Source: Alisma plantago-aquatica (Eukaryota; Streptophyta; Magnoliopsida; Alismatales; Alismataceae). Taken from it: DNA of 64,000 nt. Below the pieces are notes generated by a model, which worked only from the letters and a program-made list of their open reading frames with translations, was not told where the DNA came from and searched no databases. Location of the stretch: assembly GCA_963693085.1 (NCBI GenBank), contig OY856413.1, positions 747,704,556 through 747,768,555 on the forward strand, in the 5' to 3' direction. This document shows positions 1-11,520 of the stretch, one piece after another; position 1 is the stretch's first letter; the number at the start of each line of letters is the position of its first letter. The position numbers and the translations under genes were made by a program.

Positions 1-2913
1 TTTATATAGAGGAACTCAGGAAGAAGAAGGAGATAGATATCTCCACTTCAGTACCCAAGAAGAAGTAAGCTAGAATTGTGAGGATCAAGGGTTGTTGCCA
101 CTACAGTTGGAATCTATAATTCATGGGCATGTAATTAAATCAATGAATTTCTATTATGTAGCTTCCATTAATGAAACCATCATGTATCTTGTCTAGACAA
201 GAATATTATGAATATTTGATGTTTTTGTATAAAAGATAAGATCTTATATGGTAGTGCCCTATGTCTCATAGTCTATACTTGATAGTTGTAGAGACAAATA
301 TTCATAACACATATATTGAATTATTTGATCACTCAAACAATGAATACCTTTAGAGAACGTAAACGAGAAATGCTTTTCTATAATCTATAAATATGGTAGT
401 CTAGACTCTTTTGGTTATTGAACCAATAGAGACATGTGACTCTTGTATGTTGAGCAATGTGACAAAATCTCCTTTCACTATAAATAGTGGGTGAGCGAGT
501 ATTCTATTAGGGTTCATACATATTGATGTATTTAGACCTTTTAGAATAATTCTAGAGGTGGTTACTAGTACCTCATTATATTTACTGATGATCTCAGTAG
601 ATATGGTAGTCTGTATTTAATGAAATACAAGTCTAAATCTCTTGAAGTGTTCAAGGAGATCATGAATTAAGTACATATCCAACTTGGTAAAAGTATTAAA
701 ACAATTCAATATGTCGATGTGAAAAATATCTTGAACTAACAGTTTGCGTACCTTCTAGGAGTCTATGATAATGTATCAAAATAAACTCCATGTGAAACAT
801 AATGATGTATCATAAGGAAGCAATCACACCCTATTAAGTCATGGTGCGATTATCAATGAATCACTAATCTTCCAATTTCCTTTTCGGCACATGCTTTGCA
901 CTAAAAAAATGTACTGTCTAAAATGGTTCAAAAGACACCTTGTGAGATATGGCATGGAAAGTGTCGTGATATGTCTTACATAAAGATAATGAATGAAAGT
1001 TTATATAATAAAATAGTTTTTTGAAAAGCTTTGTCCCAAAATGTTATTTTATTGAATACTACTTTTATATTCTTTCCAACAACAAAAGCGTTTGTCACCA
1101 GGATGGATGAATTCCTTAAGAGGAACTTATTTCCAAAGGAATAAATGGGAGAGAAATATAACTCAAAAAGTTTGAGACCAACAAGAAAACATTGAACCTA
1201 AAGAGGTATAATGGGAATAATGAAAATCACAAATTGTTGTGGAATCTCAAGTTTCTAATGTAACACAAAACCTCATAGATCATGTAGGACACACCTTGAG
1301 TCTAAAAGATGATGATATATTATAATTCTAGAAGGTGACATATTGTTCATAGACAATGACCCAACAACCTACATAGATGCTATTGAGGGACCAGAGTATG
1401 AGAATGGCTTGAAGCCATTCTATCCAAGATGGACTCTATGTACACCAACAAGGTATGACCTTGCTGGATCCACCTAAAAGGGTAAGACCCATAGGGTGTA
1501 ATTGGATCTTCAAGAATAAAAACGGCATGGATGCTAGTGTACAAACCTATAAGGGTATATTGGTTGAAAAGAGTTTCAAACGAGGGTCAAGGTTTTGAAC
1601 ATAATGACATCTTTTCATGAGTTGCCATGGTTAAACCCATCAAGATAATGCTTGCCATCGTAGCTTGTTACGACTATGAGATTTGGCATATGGATGTTGA
1701 ACCTATCTTTCTTAATAGGGATAACTATTAGGATGTGTGTGTGACACAACCTAAAGGTTTAATAAATCTAGTTATTGCAAGTAAAGTCTATACGCTAAAA
1801 AGGTCAATCTATTGATTGAACCAAGCATCTCAGAGCTGGAATCTTTAATTTGACAAGATAGCCAAATAGTTGACTTTAGTTGAAATGAAGATGAAATCTA
1901 TGATTATAAAAGTTGATTGGGAGCATATTTGTATTCTACATAATGATAGGGAATATCATCCTTGTACTAGAAATATTAAAAGATGACAAGGAAAGTACCT
2001 TCTCAATGAAGGGTTTAGGCGAAGAAACCTATATCATAGGAATAAAAATCTATATAGATACATCTAGAAGACTTCTTGACCTAAGTAAGAGCACATACAC
2101 TGGCAATATGTTTAAGGGGTTCAACATGCAAGACTCCATGAGAGAAAATTTGTCCATATTTTGTGGAATTAGTCTTTCAAGTTCCTAGTGTCTCAGTTCT
2201 TGTGAAGATGAGAAAACATGAGTAAAATGTCATAATCATTAGAAATTGGATCTATCATGTGTGCAATGTTATGTACTCATCCTTTTTTCTCATATGTACT
2301 TGACATGATAAGAGGATATCTATCAGATCCTAGTGAAGGCCAGTAAACTACCATAAAGAACACCCTTAAGTACTTGAGAAGCACTAAAAGAATTAGTTCC
2401 TTGGTTATGGTAATGAGAAAGAGTTGGGTGTAAAGGGTTACATCGATGCAAAATTCCAAAGAGACAAAGAAGATTAATGGTCACAATCTAAATTTGTGTT
2501 TGGCCTTAAAATAGAACTGTAAGTTGGAAAAGTTCTGAGCAAGAGACATTTCTTAATTCTATAATAGGAGCTGAGTACCTTGTTGTTATGGACAGAAATG
2601 AGGATACTATATGGATCAAGAAAATCATTTATATGAACTTTTAGGAGGTTCAGACCATTGATGATATTGTAGAAATATTGTGACAACAATGGATCCGCTG
2701 GATAGGCAAGGAATCACAGATTGCCTAGTACGACATTTCCATCTCATATTAGAGATTGTACAGTGAGGAGATGTGAATACTGCAATGTACCGACTTGAAG
2801 AAATTGTTGTTAACTTGCTAAAAAAGCACTTTTGAAGCAGAAACATGATGCACATGTTAAGATTACTTGGAATAAGATTTTTGCATGATTGGCTCTTAGT
2901 GAAAGTGGGAGTT
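1..2913 (+). pseudogene. Copia element A1, internal region: end of gag to RNase H, decayed
   Basis: This is the polyprotein region of a Ty1/copia retrotransposon whose 5' half lies outside the window. The first ~60 bases match the C-terminal end of the copia Y gag. Integrase core similarity appears near 540-760, reading like a D-S-R-Y-G-Y stretch with stops. RT similarity runs from about 1380 (GPE..KWL-like, then NWIFKNKNGMD) through 1700-1800 (VTQPKGL and KVYTLKRSIY) to the 91-residue frame at 1913-2188, which contains KGLGEETYIIGIKIY and LSKSTY. RNase H-like text follows to about 2800. Frameshifts and stops are frequent, so no protein can be made. A purine tract at 2900-2911 precedes the LTR. 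The same family recurs as X, Y and the LTR at 29836. The family call is firm; exact domain limits are approximate. Confidence 0.85.
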
Positions 2914-4977
2914 TGTTTGTATGTATGCCCAGAGAGCCAATCATACAATGATTGTAATGGGACATTAGATATCTAATTTGATAATGATAAAATTAATTCC
3001 ATCTATTATGTTTGTCTCAATCATGAGATGTTGACATAGACACAGTAGATGTCTAATGAATGATGTTACTCAATGACATATGTCTTCTAGATGAGGACTT
3101 GAACAATGAGATCATATGTATGATAAGAGTACATACATTCTTGTTATGTTCCTAGTCAGATAACATTGTGGAAGTAAAATAGACAACAATAATGCATAAC
3201 ACTAGAGTGTCTGTTGGTTGATGACAAAATCTCATCAGTCATGATTTGTGATATCAAACCAAACACATAGGTACTTGTTAGAGAACATTGTAGCAGAAAG
3301 ACCCACCTTGAGAGTGATACATGGAGACCATTGATTGGTAGTCAGAATCAACTCTCATAGTGATTTTGGTGGTTGTGGTTCTTAGACTTGATGTCACTAT
3401 ACTAATTAGATATCAATCGATGTATTTTCACACCATTCAACGTGACCTTGAATAAGGGTTTCCATAAAGATGGTGCTTAGGTACATTTGACACATGGAGA
3501 TTGAGTGTGAGTGATGTAGATGGAATCTTTCCCTCTGACAGGAGACTGGTGTCTAGGCTACTTGATAAGAGAGAATGAGAGATGTATGTCCATACCCGTG
3601 TGACTCAATATGAGATGTGTGATCTCACATGCAACTCATACAATCTGCTCTAGTACAAGGAATATGGATTGAACGTTGAAGAGGATGATGATTCTATGCC
3701 TCGAGTTCAATCTAGATATCAAAGATAAAGGAAGTATATGATCATTGTAACATTGATCATGGATTATAGGGTGCAGTTGTTCTTCAACTTTTTGATTATT
3801 GGGTAGCAATTACATGTTGCTAGATACCTCTCATTACTTTTGATGTCATAAATTGGTTATGGACGTTCACTACTAATGTAATTTGAAACCTATAGGGTCA
3901 CACACATATGATGCACCTGGAAAAGGAGTTTACTCGTGAATATAATTTTACTTGATTACTAAAGTGTTTAGGTATTCAATTTATACAATATTGGTTGTAC
4001 ATTGGCTGAACCAAAATTTGAAATGACCGATTTAGAAGTGAATTGCCCAATTCAGAATATGAATCACCTGATCCAGAAGTGTATCGACCATTTTAAAATC
4101 TGAATCAACCATTTCAAATGCGAAATGACTAGTTGAGTGATCAATATGAATGGATCAAGGATTAATGTTGACATCATGTTGTGAATTAATCGTCACATTG
4201 AGAGCCAATATATTTGCAAATAGGAAATATAGTGAACCGAATGATTCAAATGTTGAATTGACTGATTCAAAATGTTGAATCGACCGATTCACAAGTGAAC
4301 TGACCGATTCAAGTGTTGAACTTAGCTATTCACATACTAATCGGCCATTTTAAATGTGAATTGATCAATTCATGATTCATAGTATTCTAAAATTTGTGAA
4401 AATTTATTTCTTCAACTCCTAATTGATCTAGGAACCTTGCCCATAACCATTCTATAAAGAGGTGGTGTAGTCAAGGCTTTCAGAAGATACAATAATAAGC
4501 TCTTATAATTGTTGTCCTCTCATAGTTGTGGTAACTAGAGAGCTCGAGCAAGTATTACACATAAATGGGAGAGACAACGAGGGAGAGTCAACAAGGGAGA
4601 TAAAGTCAGCGCTACCACATTGACATTCGAAGGGACAACTCCTTCCCGTCAACTCTAGTAGCACAATGAGGAGTTCCTGGTGGTCTATGTGGACTACGTA
4701 GAGGCATGGAGGTTGTTGCCACCATGCTAGGAGGACAACAACCATAGTCGTGCATAGTGTTTCACTAGGAAGCCATCGAAGACAGTTGTCTGTGTGCATC
4801 TTGTGAAGAATAAACATCACCAAGCAAGAGTAGTCGTTGAACTTGATCCATGACCAGTTATATCTTTTTCTACCGTTCTTTCCCAGATACATCATTATTG
4901 ATGCGATCTCTCTGGCAAAAAAATAGTAGAAAAAGTTTTTTTTCCTGTTTCCTTCTCCGTCGTTCAATTCCCCAACA
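2914..4977 (+). repeat. 3' LTR of copia element A1
   Basis: The LTR starts TGTTTGTATGTATGCCCAGA right after a purine-rich tract and ends CCCAACA, about 2.06 kb. Start and end match the copia Y LTRs (TGTTGGTATGTATGCCC to CCAACA). The U3 part at about 4010-4370 holds repeated short dyads of the type GAATCGACCGATTC. Near 4450 is CTATAAAGAGG, a plausible TATA box. The U5-like tail contains the family's conserved GTTGTCCTCTC..TTGTGGTAAC stretch. The 196-residue minus-strand frame at 4503-5093 lies mostly inside this LTR and is probably not a gene. Confidence 0.8.
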
Positions 4978-7394
4978 TATAAAACTCTATGCCTAAAATT
5001 AAATTGCAAAAGATGTGGCATATGATTGATGCTCTTTGATTCTTTTAGAAGAGCCATTTTTTCTTGGTGATGAGTACATGGCCCTATTTGCATACAAAGC
5101 TATAATAAAGTTATAAATAGGCCTACATGGAACCTTGAAATTGTCATGTTCATATTAAGCAAAACTTTCATGTTGTCATATGTATAGATGGTTATAATGT
5201 GCACATGCAGTAACACAAAAACTGACTAAGAAAGTCAAAATTGTGGTTTTTGATTAATTGACAGGAAGAAAAAGATGATATGATATGTTCTATCAAAAAG
5301 ATCACACTTCAAAAAGTCAGTTTGAACTAAATTATGAGTGTCTCATAAATAGATGTGTCATGTTTATAGATACAAGATATGGTGGTAGTTTGAAATAATA
5401 AATAAAATTGATGGCACTGAAAACTTGATCTCCATAGCATTGCATCAATTTTTTTAGAAAAACTGGCAAGTCTCAACAATGCATGTTAGCTTTCCAACTA
5501 AATTTGGACACATCAATGAAAAAGTCATGACTGACTTTGCTAGGACTAGATAGGTTGATATGCTAACTTTCCAACAAAACTAGAATAGAAAGAAGATAAA
5601 AATTTACATGGTGATGGCTATACGACATCTAGTACATGTTATCATCCTTGTACTATAAGATCCAATGTTTTCAACTATATGGCGAGAAATCTTCTCTTAG
5701 CATGGTGTCATAAAAAATAATACTCCCTCATGTTGAAATTCTAATATGAAATGTTCCAACTACTGAATTAGTATGAATGTATCTCATAGTTGTAATGTTT
5801 TTAAGGGAATAAAACCTTAACAAAAAGTTCTTCAACTCCATTTCCCTAATCTTTCATCATTCTTAAATGGTTAGGACCTCCAAGATAAGGAATTTTGTTT
5901 AACTCGACCATGAACACCATTTACAAACTTATTATGATGATGTGCATGTTTTTGGATCATTGTTGACTCTCTTTCTTACAACAATAAAAGGAAAAACACA
6001 TTGTAACTTGGGCAAGCGGTTTCCATATCTAGCTGACAAACCCAGTTGCAGGACATTTAAGAATGGATCATCATTTAAGACCATATTAACTGGTGGAAAG
6101 GTTACGTCCATTTTTCTCCGTGTATGGGTAGAATAGATTATTGGTAAAGAAGATCATTTTCTTTCATTCTCCATTGTAAACACACTTTCCATGGCATTTG
6201 GGTAGGGGAGCATCACCTTCAAATATTTTAATATCCCTCTATCCACATTGTAAGGAAGACTTTTAAGTTGACGCATTACACCTCTTCCCCTTGTGCTACC
6301 TCGAGTGCAATACTTTAAACTTCTTATATGTAACTTTCTATCATATAAGAAATCAAGATGAGGAACAAAGTATATGACCATTATGTGATGCAAAATGGAA
6401 AAAAATTATTTGCATAACCATTTTGTGACATGGGGTACAAAATCTCACACGAACCATCCCACAATAGGGGACAAAGTACACAACGACATGATGTCTATGC
6501 CTATATCTTTCTACATCAATTGAAATGAAATCCCTAAAACTATAAAACTTCAAACTAATCTATTTCTTGGTAAAATGATATTAACAAATATAGACCTAGA
6601 CTATGCAAGTGATACCTTTACTAAAACTAATATATATCAAGTATGATGCAATACTAGATTAATTGGCAACAATAGTAGATGAATAGGATATAATATTTCA
6701 AATACATGTGAAATTGGCAACGATAGATGAAAACTATAGAATGCTCTAGCATAATCAATGTGAAGAATTGAAAATAAAAAAGAGATTAAAGTAAGACTTG
6801 GGTTCACTCTGAGGTAAAGTTTCATACTTGCATATCCTAGTTGGTATTCGAAATTGAGAAATCTTGGTCTTTTGTCTATTGAGGACTCGAAACATACTTA
6901 CTTAAAAAAAAGAACAAATTATGAACTTAAAAATAATGTGAAATTGTTAATGATAGATAAAGTTACGAAATAACATGGCAATTCTAATATGAAGACTTGA
7001 AACTCAAATGAAGATGAAAGAGTGACTATGGTGGTTTACTGGAACGCAAATTCCGATACTTAGATATCATGCTTGATTAGTAAGGATGAGTATTGCTCTT
7101 GTTTCAAAGGAGGATAGAAAACATATCACTCTCATTCGAGTTATTTCATTCATTGAATTATTAATTATTTTACTTTCGGATTCCCTCTTTTATTCTGTGG
7201 AATGTTACAACTTCCTTCTTCCGAATTTCCTCTTACTTAAACACGACTGTATTTCAACCTTTTAATAATTTAAAATGAAAAATCAAACAAAAATCTAATT
7301 TATTTCATTATGCTACACCGGGTACAAAATCTAACACAATACAACAATGGCATGATATCTATGCCTATATCTGTTTACATCGTGAAGGAGCTTA
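4978..7394. other. AT-rich stretch without a recognised gene
   Basis: About 2.4 kb of AT-rich sequence. Only short frames occur (64 codons at 5942-6136, 79 at 6154-6393), with no family I recognise. Two related segments occur on the same strand: about 6430-6520 and 7320-7380 share GGGTACAAAATCT and a GATATCTATGCCTATATCT-type stretch. The second sits directly downstream of the phosphatase pseudogene stop and could be its old 3' region, or part of a small repeat. Confidence 0.5.
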
Positions 7395-8254
7395 TTAGTT
7401 GAGTGGCAAAGGCCTGGGAAGCGACTCGGGGAGGATGGCCGGCGCGACGTGAATGCTGCAATCCACAGGAATGACGACGGGATGATCCTCAAGCTTGCAG
7501 GAGGCCTTTCGAACGAGAACAAGGAGCGTATCAAACTGTTCTGCCCAGGAAATCCAGCCGTGGATCTCAGCTTGACGACCAGGTCCTGTTCTTCGCCGGC
7601 ACCGGCGCCGCTAGTCTGGATGAGGTCCCAGACAGGGTAACCCTTTCTGGGCATAACGAAGTCCTTGGAAGAAAGCTTCAGCGATGGGCAGAAGTCCCCC
7701 TTGCCGTCGCCAAGATACACGAACCTGGCCTCAGACCCCACCTCCTATTTGATGCGCTCGATGATCCTGCCCTTGCACATGTTCGGCGGGCATGTTGCCA
7801 GGCGGCACCCGCATGGATCCCGTTGGAAGTCGTGGTACGGCCCGATCCTGAGCCTGCCGTAGCAGTCGATGTAGCTGGGGTTGGTGCAGATCTCGGTGAA
7901 GTAGCCAATCAAGCCGTGATGCTCCAATATGGTGGTGAAGAAGAACTGGTTGGCGTCGCTGACAAGGTGCAGATCGCACCCCAAGGCGAACGCTGCCCTG
8001 ATGGCAGAGACGACGTTCATGTCCAAGGGGATCGTGTGCGAAGGCAGTCGGCGATGTCTGAAACAGATTTGCCGAGGGAGTGAATTCGCCCATTAGCTTG
8101 TCGATGGCTGTGTTCCAGGGCATGGTCTGCAGCAGAATCTCGAACGCTTGACGCCGAGGTTGTCGACGACCCTGGTGTCGCTGTCGCAGTCGATGATGGT
8201 CTTGTCAAAATCCAAGACGACCACGACCCTGAAGGCGCTTTCAAGGAACCTCAT
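7395..8254 (-). pseudogene. Phosphate-starvation-type HAD phosphatase (PHOSPHO1/PS2/PECP1-like), broken
   Basis: The intact family (Put_Phosphatase, HAD superfamily) dephosphorylates phosphoethanolamine, phosphocholine or pyrophosphate and is typically induced by phosphate starvation. Motif I is seen as VLDFDKTIIDCDSD just after the first ATG at 8254, followed by MPWNTAIDKLMGEF, then AFALGCDLHLVSDAN, GLIGYF and PYHDF, CPPNMCKG, and the acidic motif YLGDGKGDFCPSLKL. The C-terminal part continues in another frame to a TAA at 7395-7397. Length (about 285 codons) fits the family. Four single-base frame changes are inferred: just after the D-N-L-G stretch, after the G-E-F stretch, before the M-N-V-V stretch, and in the C-terminal third. 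A TAG follows ERIK, near 7750. No intron interrupts the similarity. GC-rich third positions contrast with the AT-rich surroundings. The exact substrate cannot be told. Confidence 0.9.
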
Positions 8255-8377
8255 TGTAGTACTTGCAGGGAACTTCCTTCTTGACTTGAAGAAGACAAAC
8301 TTGGGCGCTGTCAATTAGAACGAAGGGAGAAGATCGAGATCTTTTGCCGACAATGCAGTGCCAAACTCCTGCCTCCG

Positions 8378-8384
8378 CTTTATA
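8378..8384 (-). promoter_or_regulatory. TATA box of the phosphatase pseudogene
   Basis: TATAAAG on the minus strand lies about 125 bases upstream of the pseudogene ATG at 8254. That spacing would leave a 5' leader of roughly 95 bases. Its survival suggests a duplicated gene with its promoter rather than a processed retrocopy. Confidence 0.55.
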
Positions 8385-8432
8385 GGTATAGGATGCGTGG
8401 GTTCCAGGCGAAGGGGGAGTGGGAATCTACGC

Positions 8433-8440
8433 GAATATAC
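8433..8440. promoter_or_regulatory. P1BS-like site (GNATATNC)
   Basis: GAATATAC fits GNATATNC, the PHR1-type phosphate-starvation element, and lies about 50 bases upstream of the TATA box. Known relatives of this phosphatase are strongly induced by low phosphate, so the site fits the gene. An 8-mer with two free positions also occurs by chance. Confidence 0.5.
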
Positions 8441-8533
8441 CTGCTTGAACGGTGATGCCATTCAACCACCCGTGGACATCCAGTCCAATTCCGGGCAGTC
8501 ACCTGAAGAACGAGTAGCGACTATTCGGGAGGA

Positions 8534-8878
8534 TAGTCATTTTCTCTTTCCAATTACCATTGGATGCCCGTGATCTCTAGATTGAAAGGCTGAAACAAAT
8601 CAAGTGGCATCTAGCGACAGTGTTCTTTTGCTACGAAGATTTATATTCATAGAGAAATAAAAGGAATGCACCATAGCATATTTTTTGTGGGGTTTAAATC
8701 TCGTGTGCATACACCCCAAACATTGTACCCTCCATGCATAACCATGCATAAATCCCCTTGAAGATCCACTATCTATTTACAGTGCTCTTTACAGAGTGTC
8801 CACGGTCACATTTGAATTGGATGACTTGGGAGTCTTTGTAGTCACCCTCTAGTAACTTTGCTCCTACGTTAAACTTTT
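8534..8878. repeat. Dispersed repeat R, 5' part (copy 1)
   Basis: Similarity to the uninterrupted copy at 61789 onward begins at AGTC(A/C)TTTTCTCTTTCC and continues through GGCATCTAG and the CCCCAAA..CATAAA..CC block to the CTTTG/TTCATCCTAC region. It stops close to the LTR of copia Z. About 165 bases of it (8700-8876) are present again at 13664-13830 on the other side of Z. Confidence 0.7.
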
Positions 8879-8889
8879 CGAAATTGAGC

Positions 8890-9158
8890 TGCGAGGGAAA
8901 GGTACTCAACTTGTTCTCTCTGCGGATGCCCATTTTGTTTATAGGAAATTGATTTCATACATTGCATTGTCACTTGTCTAGTGACAGTAATAAGGAAAAG
9001 AAGCACAAAGTAACATAGACATTGTGTTCTTTTTATAAACAGGAGGAGAGTGAGAAGGGAGAACCTACAAGTCCTAGATATCAAGGAGGCATTACAACAA
9101 ACAACTCTAACAGTACAAAGATACATTCATGATAGGCACATCACCTTGTATTCTCACA
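8890..9158 (-). repeat. Candidate 3' LTR of copia remnant Z
   Basis: Read on the minus strand, a purine-rich tract (GGAAGGGATGGGGG) is followed by TGTGAG, and about 269 bases later comes CTCGCA, a near-perfect inverted pair for LTR ends. A TATAAAAAG-like box lies inside near 9030. Position directly downstream of the RNase H end fits. No second LTR is available for comparison, so the limits are inferred. Confidence 0.5.
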
Positions 9159-9229
9159 ACCCCCATCCCTTCCGCCCGCAAAATGGTATTGAGAGAATAG
9201 AAGCCCCACATTGTGAATAAGATACTTGA

Positions 9230-9510
9230 ATATATGCTAATGAACATCTATGGTGAGTAAATCATCAAGTTTATCCTTTGAGAACATGAACTTGGTGATT
9301 GTGTGTCCTAGAACAACCTTTTCCCTGATGTAGTGATAGTCAAGTTCCACGTGTTATGTTTGAGCATGTAGGATAAGATTGATTGTAAGACACAAGGCAC
9401 TCAGGTTGTCACAGAGCAAAGTGGCAGGTTGTGATTGTGATAGATGAATGTTAAGAAATAGGTCAAAAACCCAGCTCAATTCTACAACTATTATAGAGAG
9501 AGACATGTAT
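9230..9510 (-). pseudogene. Copia Z RNase H, C-terminal part
   Basis: Read on the minus strand, the sequence matches the copia RNase H tail: VVELSWVFDL, SQPATLLCDN, then a LH.QTKHVELDYHYIREKV-like stretch, and ITKFMFSKDKL. At least one stop or frame change occurs. It continues the RNase H that is broken at 12786 by the CACTA fragment; the joint falls in the motif normally reading A-E-Y..E-L-x-W. Confidence 0.75.
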
Positions 9511-10080
9511 CACTACTACAGAAATGACTTATAACGTCACTTTTAAAGGCGTCGGTTGTATAAATACACCGACACCTAAACCCTAAAGCCTCGGTTTAAT
9601 AAAAAAACCGACATCTATCGACCAGACACGGGTATCGCTTTTATTTAATGTCGGTTCCCTAATAATAAACCGACGCCTAACATTTACCGCCAAATCCAAA
9701 ATTTCCAGTGAAAAAAATTACCTCCAAAATTTAACATATGGCATTGGTTATTAACTACTAAACCGACGACGAAAGGTTATTCGCGAAACAGAAATTGGGC
9801 ACATTTTGGTCGTCGGTTTTGCTACAATAACTCACATTTATCGGTTTTCCCGCGTTGTTTCCGGAAAATTTTTCACACCCTTTGAGCGTCAGTTTTTGAA
9901 AGAAACTGACGACTATGGTCATTAATCGAGAACAATTTTTTAATCGGCATATGTAGAAATAGACATCGATTTTTTTCTAGTAAAAACCGACGACTATCAT
10001 TGAGAATATGTGTCGGTGTGTTTGTAGAACCGACACCGTTAGTTTTATGTGTCAGTTTTATTTAGGAACTGACACCTATT
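9511..10080. repeat. CACTA subterminal repeat region
   Basis: Many short direct and inverted copies of a CGTCGGTT / AACCGACG core, often as pairs flanking a few AT-rich bases, follow the terminal CACTA. In En/Spm elements such arrays bind the element's second protein (TNPA type) and are needed for excision. That role is inferred here from position and family. Confidence 0.7.
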
Positions 10081-10484
10081 GTTAACTTAACAGCACCCGC
10101 GCGAGCCTGACTCTTCTCCTTTCTTTGTTTCATTCGTTCTCGCACTACTCTAGGGTTTGGTTCGGCGGTCGATTTCTCCTCTGCCGCTGCTCGCTGCCAC
10201 TGCCTCCACGCCTGCCGCCGTCACCGCTCAGGCTGCCGCCTCTGCTTCCCCCACGCCGCCGCCTCTGCTAGACCTGCAGCTCGCCGCCACGCCACCTCTC
10301 AACACCTGCAGCTCGCCGCCGCCGCCACTTGATAGAGGAGGTACCCTCTTCGCTTTCTCCCTCTCTTTAGCTTGCTCAACACCTGATCACCCTACCGTTC
10401 TGCTACCCGATCCTCTGCCTGGAAGCAGCATGAGGTGGTCACGACTATGTGGGCCTACACCTCTTCTTCTTCCTCCACCTCTTC

Positions 10485-10711
10485 TTCTTCCTACTCCCTT
10501 TCCTTACCTAATGGATTAAAGCAAGGCCACAACCGTGTGGGTTGGCCTTGGATGTGGCTGTGTTGGCCGACCACGGCCGTGCTGCCCCTAGGAAACACGG
10601 TCGTGCTGGCCAGCACGGCCGTGGTAGGCCAACACAGCCACGGTCGTGGCCAGCCCACACGGTTGTGGCCTTGCTTTTATCCATTTGGCAAGGAGGGAGC
10701 AGGAAGAAGAA
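10485..10711. repeat. Long GC-rich imperfect foldback
   Basis: The two arms pair around a centre near 10597. The inner arms run from ATGGATTAAAGCAAGGCCAC (10511) to GTGGCCTTGCTTTTATCCAT (ends 10684). Weaker pairing of TTCTTCCTACTCCC with GGGAGCAGGAAGAA extends it to about 227 bases. The counterpart CACTA at 37214-56362 lacks it at the corresponding place. As RNA this would form a long hairpin. No coding sense is credible in it. Confidence 0.75.
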
Positions 10712-11125
10712 GATACATTTGCAATTGAATACTAATGCTTGATCTAATTCTGTAAATTTTGATGCATGTTGAATTAAGATATTAAAACCCCAATACACAT
10801 TTCACCATAATTTTGAATTAAGTATATTGTTGAAATCTTGTGATCAATCTATGTAAGATATTAAAACCCTATTATTAAATCTCTGATTTTGTTGTGATGT
10901 GTCACCCTAACATCTACATGAATCCCTATTGTATGATGTAGATTGATGATAATGCATGAGCTAGTTTGAAATTTTGAAGTCAATTATGAATCTCTCCATC
11001 CCTAGCTAGGTCATACTAATTTATGTGTAATCTTTATCTTGATGATGAACATGCATGGACACTCGAAATGTTGAAATCAATGTTATAGAATGACAACACA
11101 TGTATTTGTTGGCCTAGAAACCCGT

Positions 11126-11156
11126 CCAAGATTTACTCATTATGAGTAAATCTTGG
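11126..11156. repeat. Short palindrome in CACTA leader
   Basis: CCAAGATTTACTC, a few bases, then GAGTAAATCTTGG form a near-perfect palindrome. It is conserved in the other CACTA copy at about 54487-54517, on the far side of the copia Y insertion there. Confidence 0.7.
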
Positions 11157-11179
11157 ATAGTCCCCGGTTTGGGACTGTT

Positions 11180-11369
11180 CTTGAACACCTAATCTCACTT
11201 AGGATGTAAGTGTATAATGTGTATTGGGTTTTCAAGAAAATTTCGGCAACATTTCCCCATTTGTTCTCTAAGTACATATGTACTTGGAGAACAACGGGGA
11301 AATGCTGCCGAAATTTTCTTGAAAACCCAATACACATTATACACTTACTAGTGAGATTAGGTGTTCAAG
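11180..11369. repeat. ~190-bp foldback upstream of the CACTA transposase
   Basis: Arms of about 90 bases meet at AAGTACATATGTACTT. The left arm starts CTTGAACACCTAATCTCAC, and the right ends GTGAGATTAGGTGTTCAAG. The same foldback lies in the other CACTA copy at 45212-45368 plus 54437-54459, where copia Y split its outer arm. It precedes the transposase ATG by about 150 bases. Confidence 0.8.
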
Positions 11370-11520
11370 AATGGGATAGGTGGTACACATTTATTATATA
11401 TAAGAATGACATCACATGTATTTGTTGGTCTAAAGTTTTAACCATGCAAAAACTATAATCGGTTAACACCTAGACCCTAATCTTGTTGTAATATATACTT
11501 GTTTTCTCTTTGATCATAGA

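Noticed and set aside
4503..5093. 196-codon minus-strand frame
   Set aside because: Lies mostly within the LTR of copia A1 on the strand opposite to transcription, with no family match; related LTRs do not preserve it.
7678..8244. Alternative frames of 75-130 codons over the phosphatase
   Set aside because: They are other phases of the GC-rich pseudogene; only segments joined by single-base shifts match the family.
10157..10519. 120-codon plus-strand frame
   Set aside because: Low-complexity Pro/Ala/Leu product of CCG/CTC-rich leader sequence in the CACTA; the second copy does not keep it.
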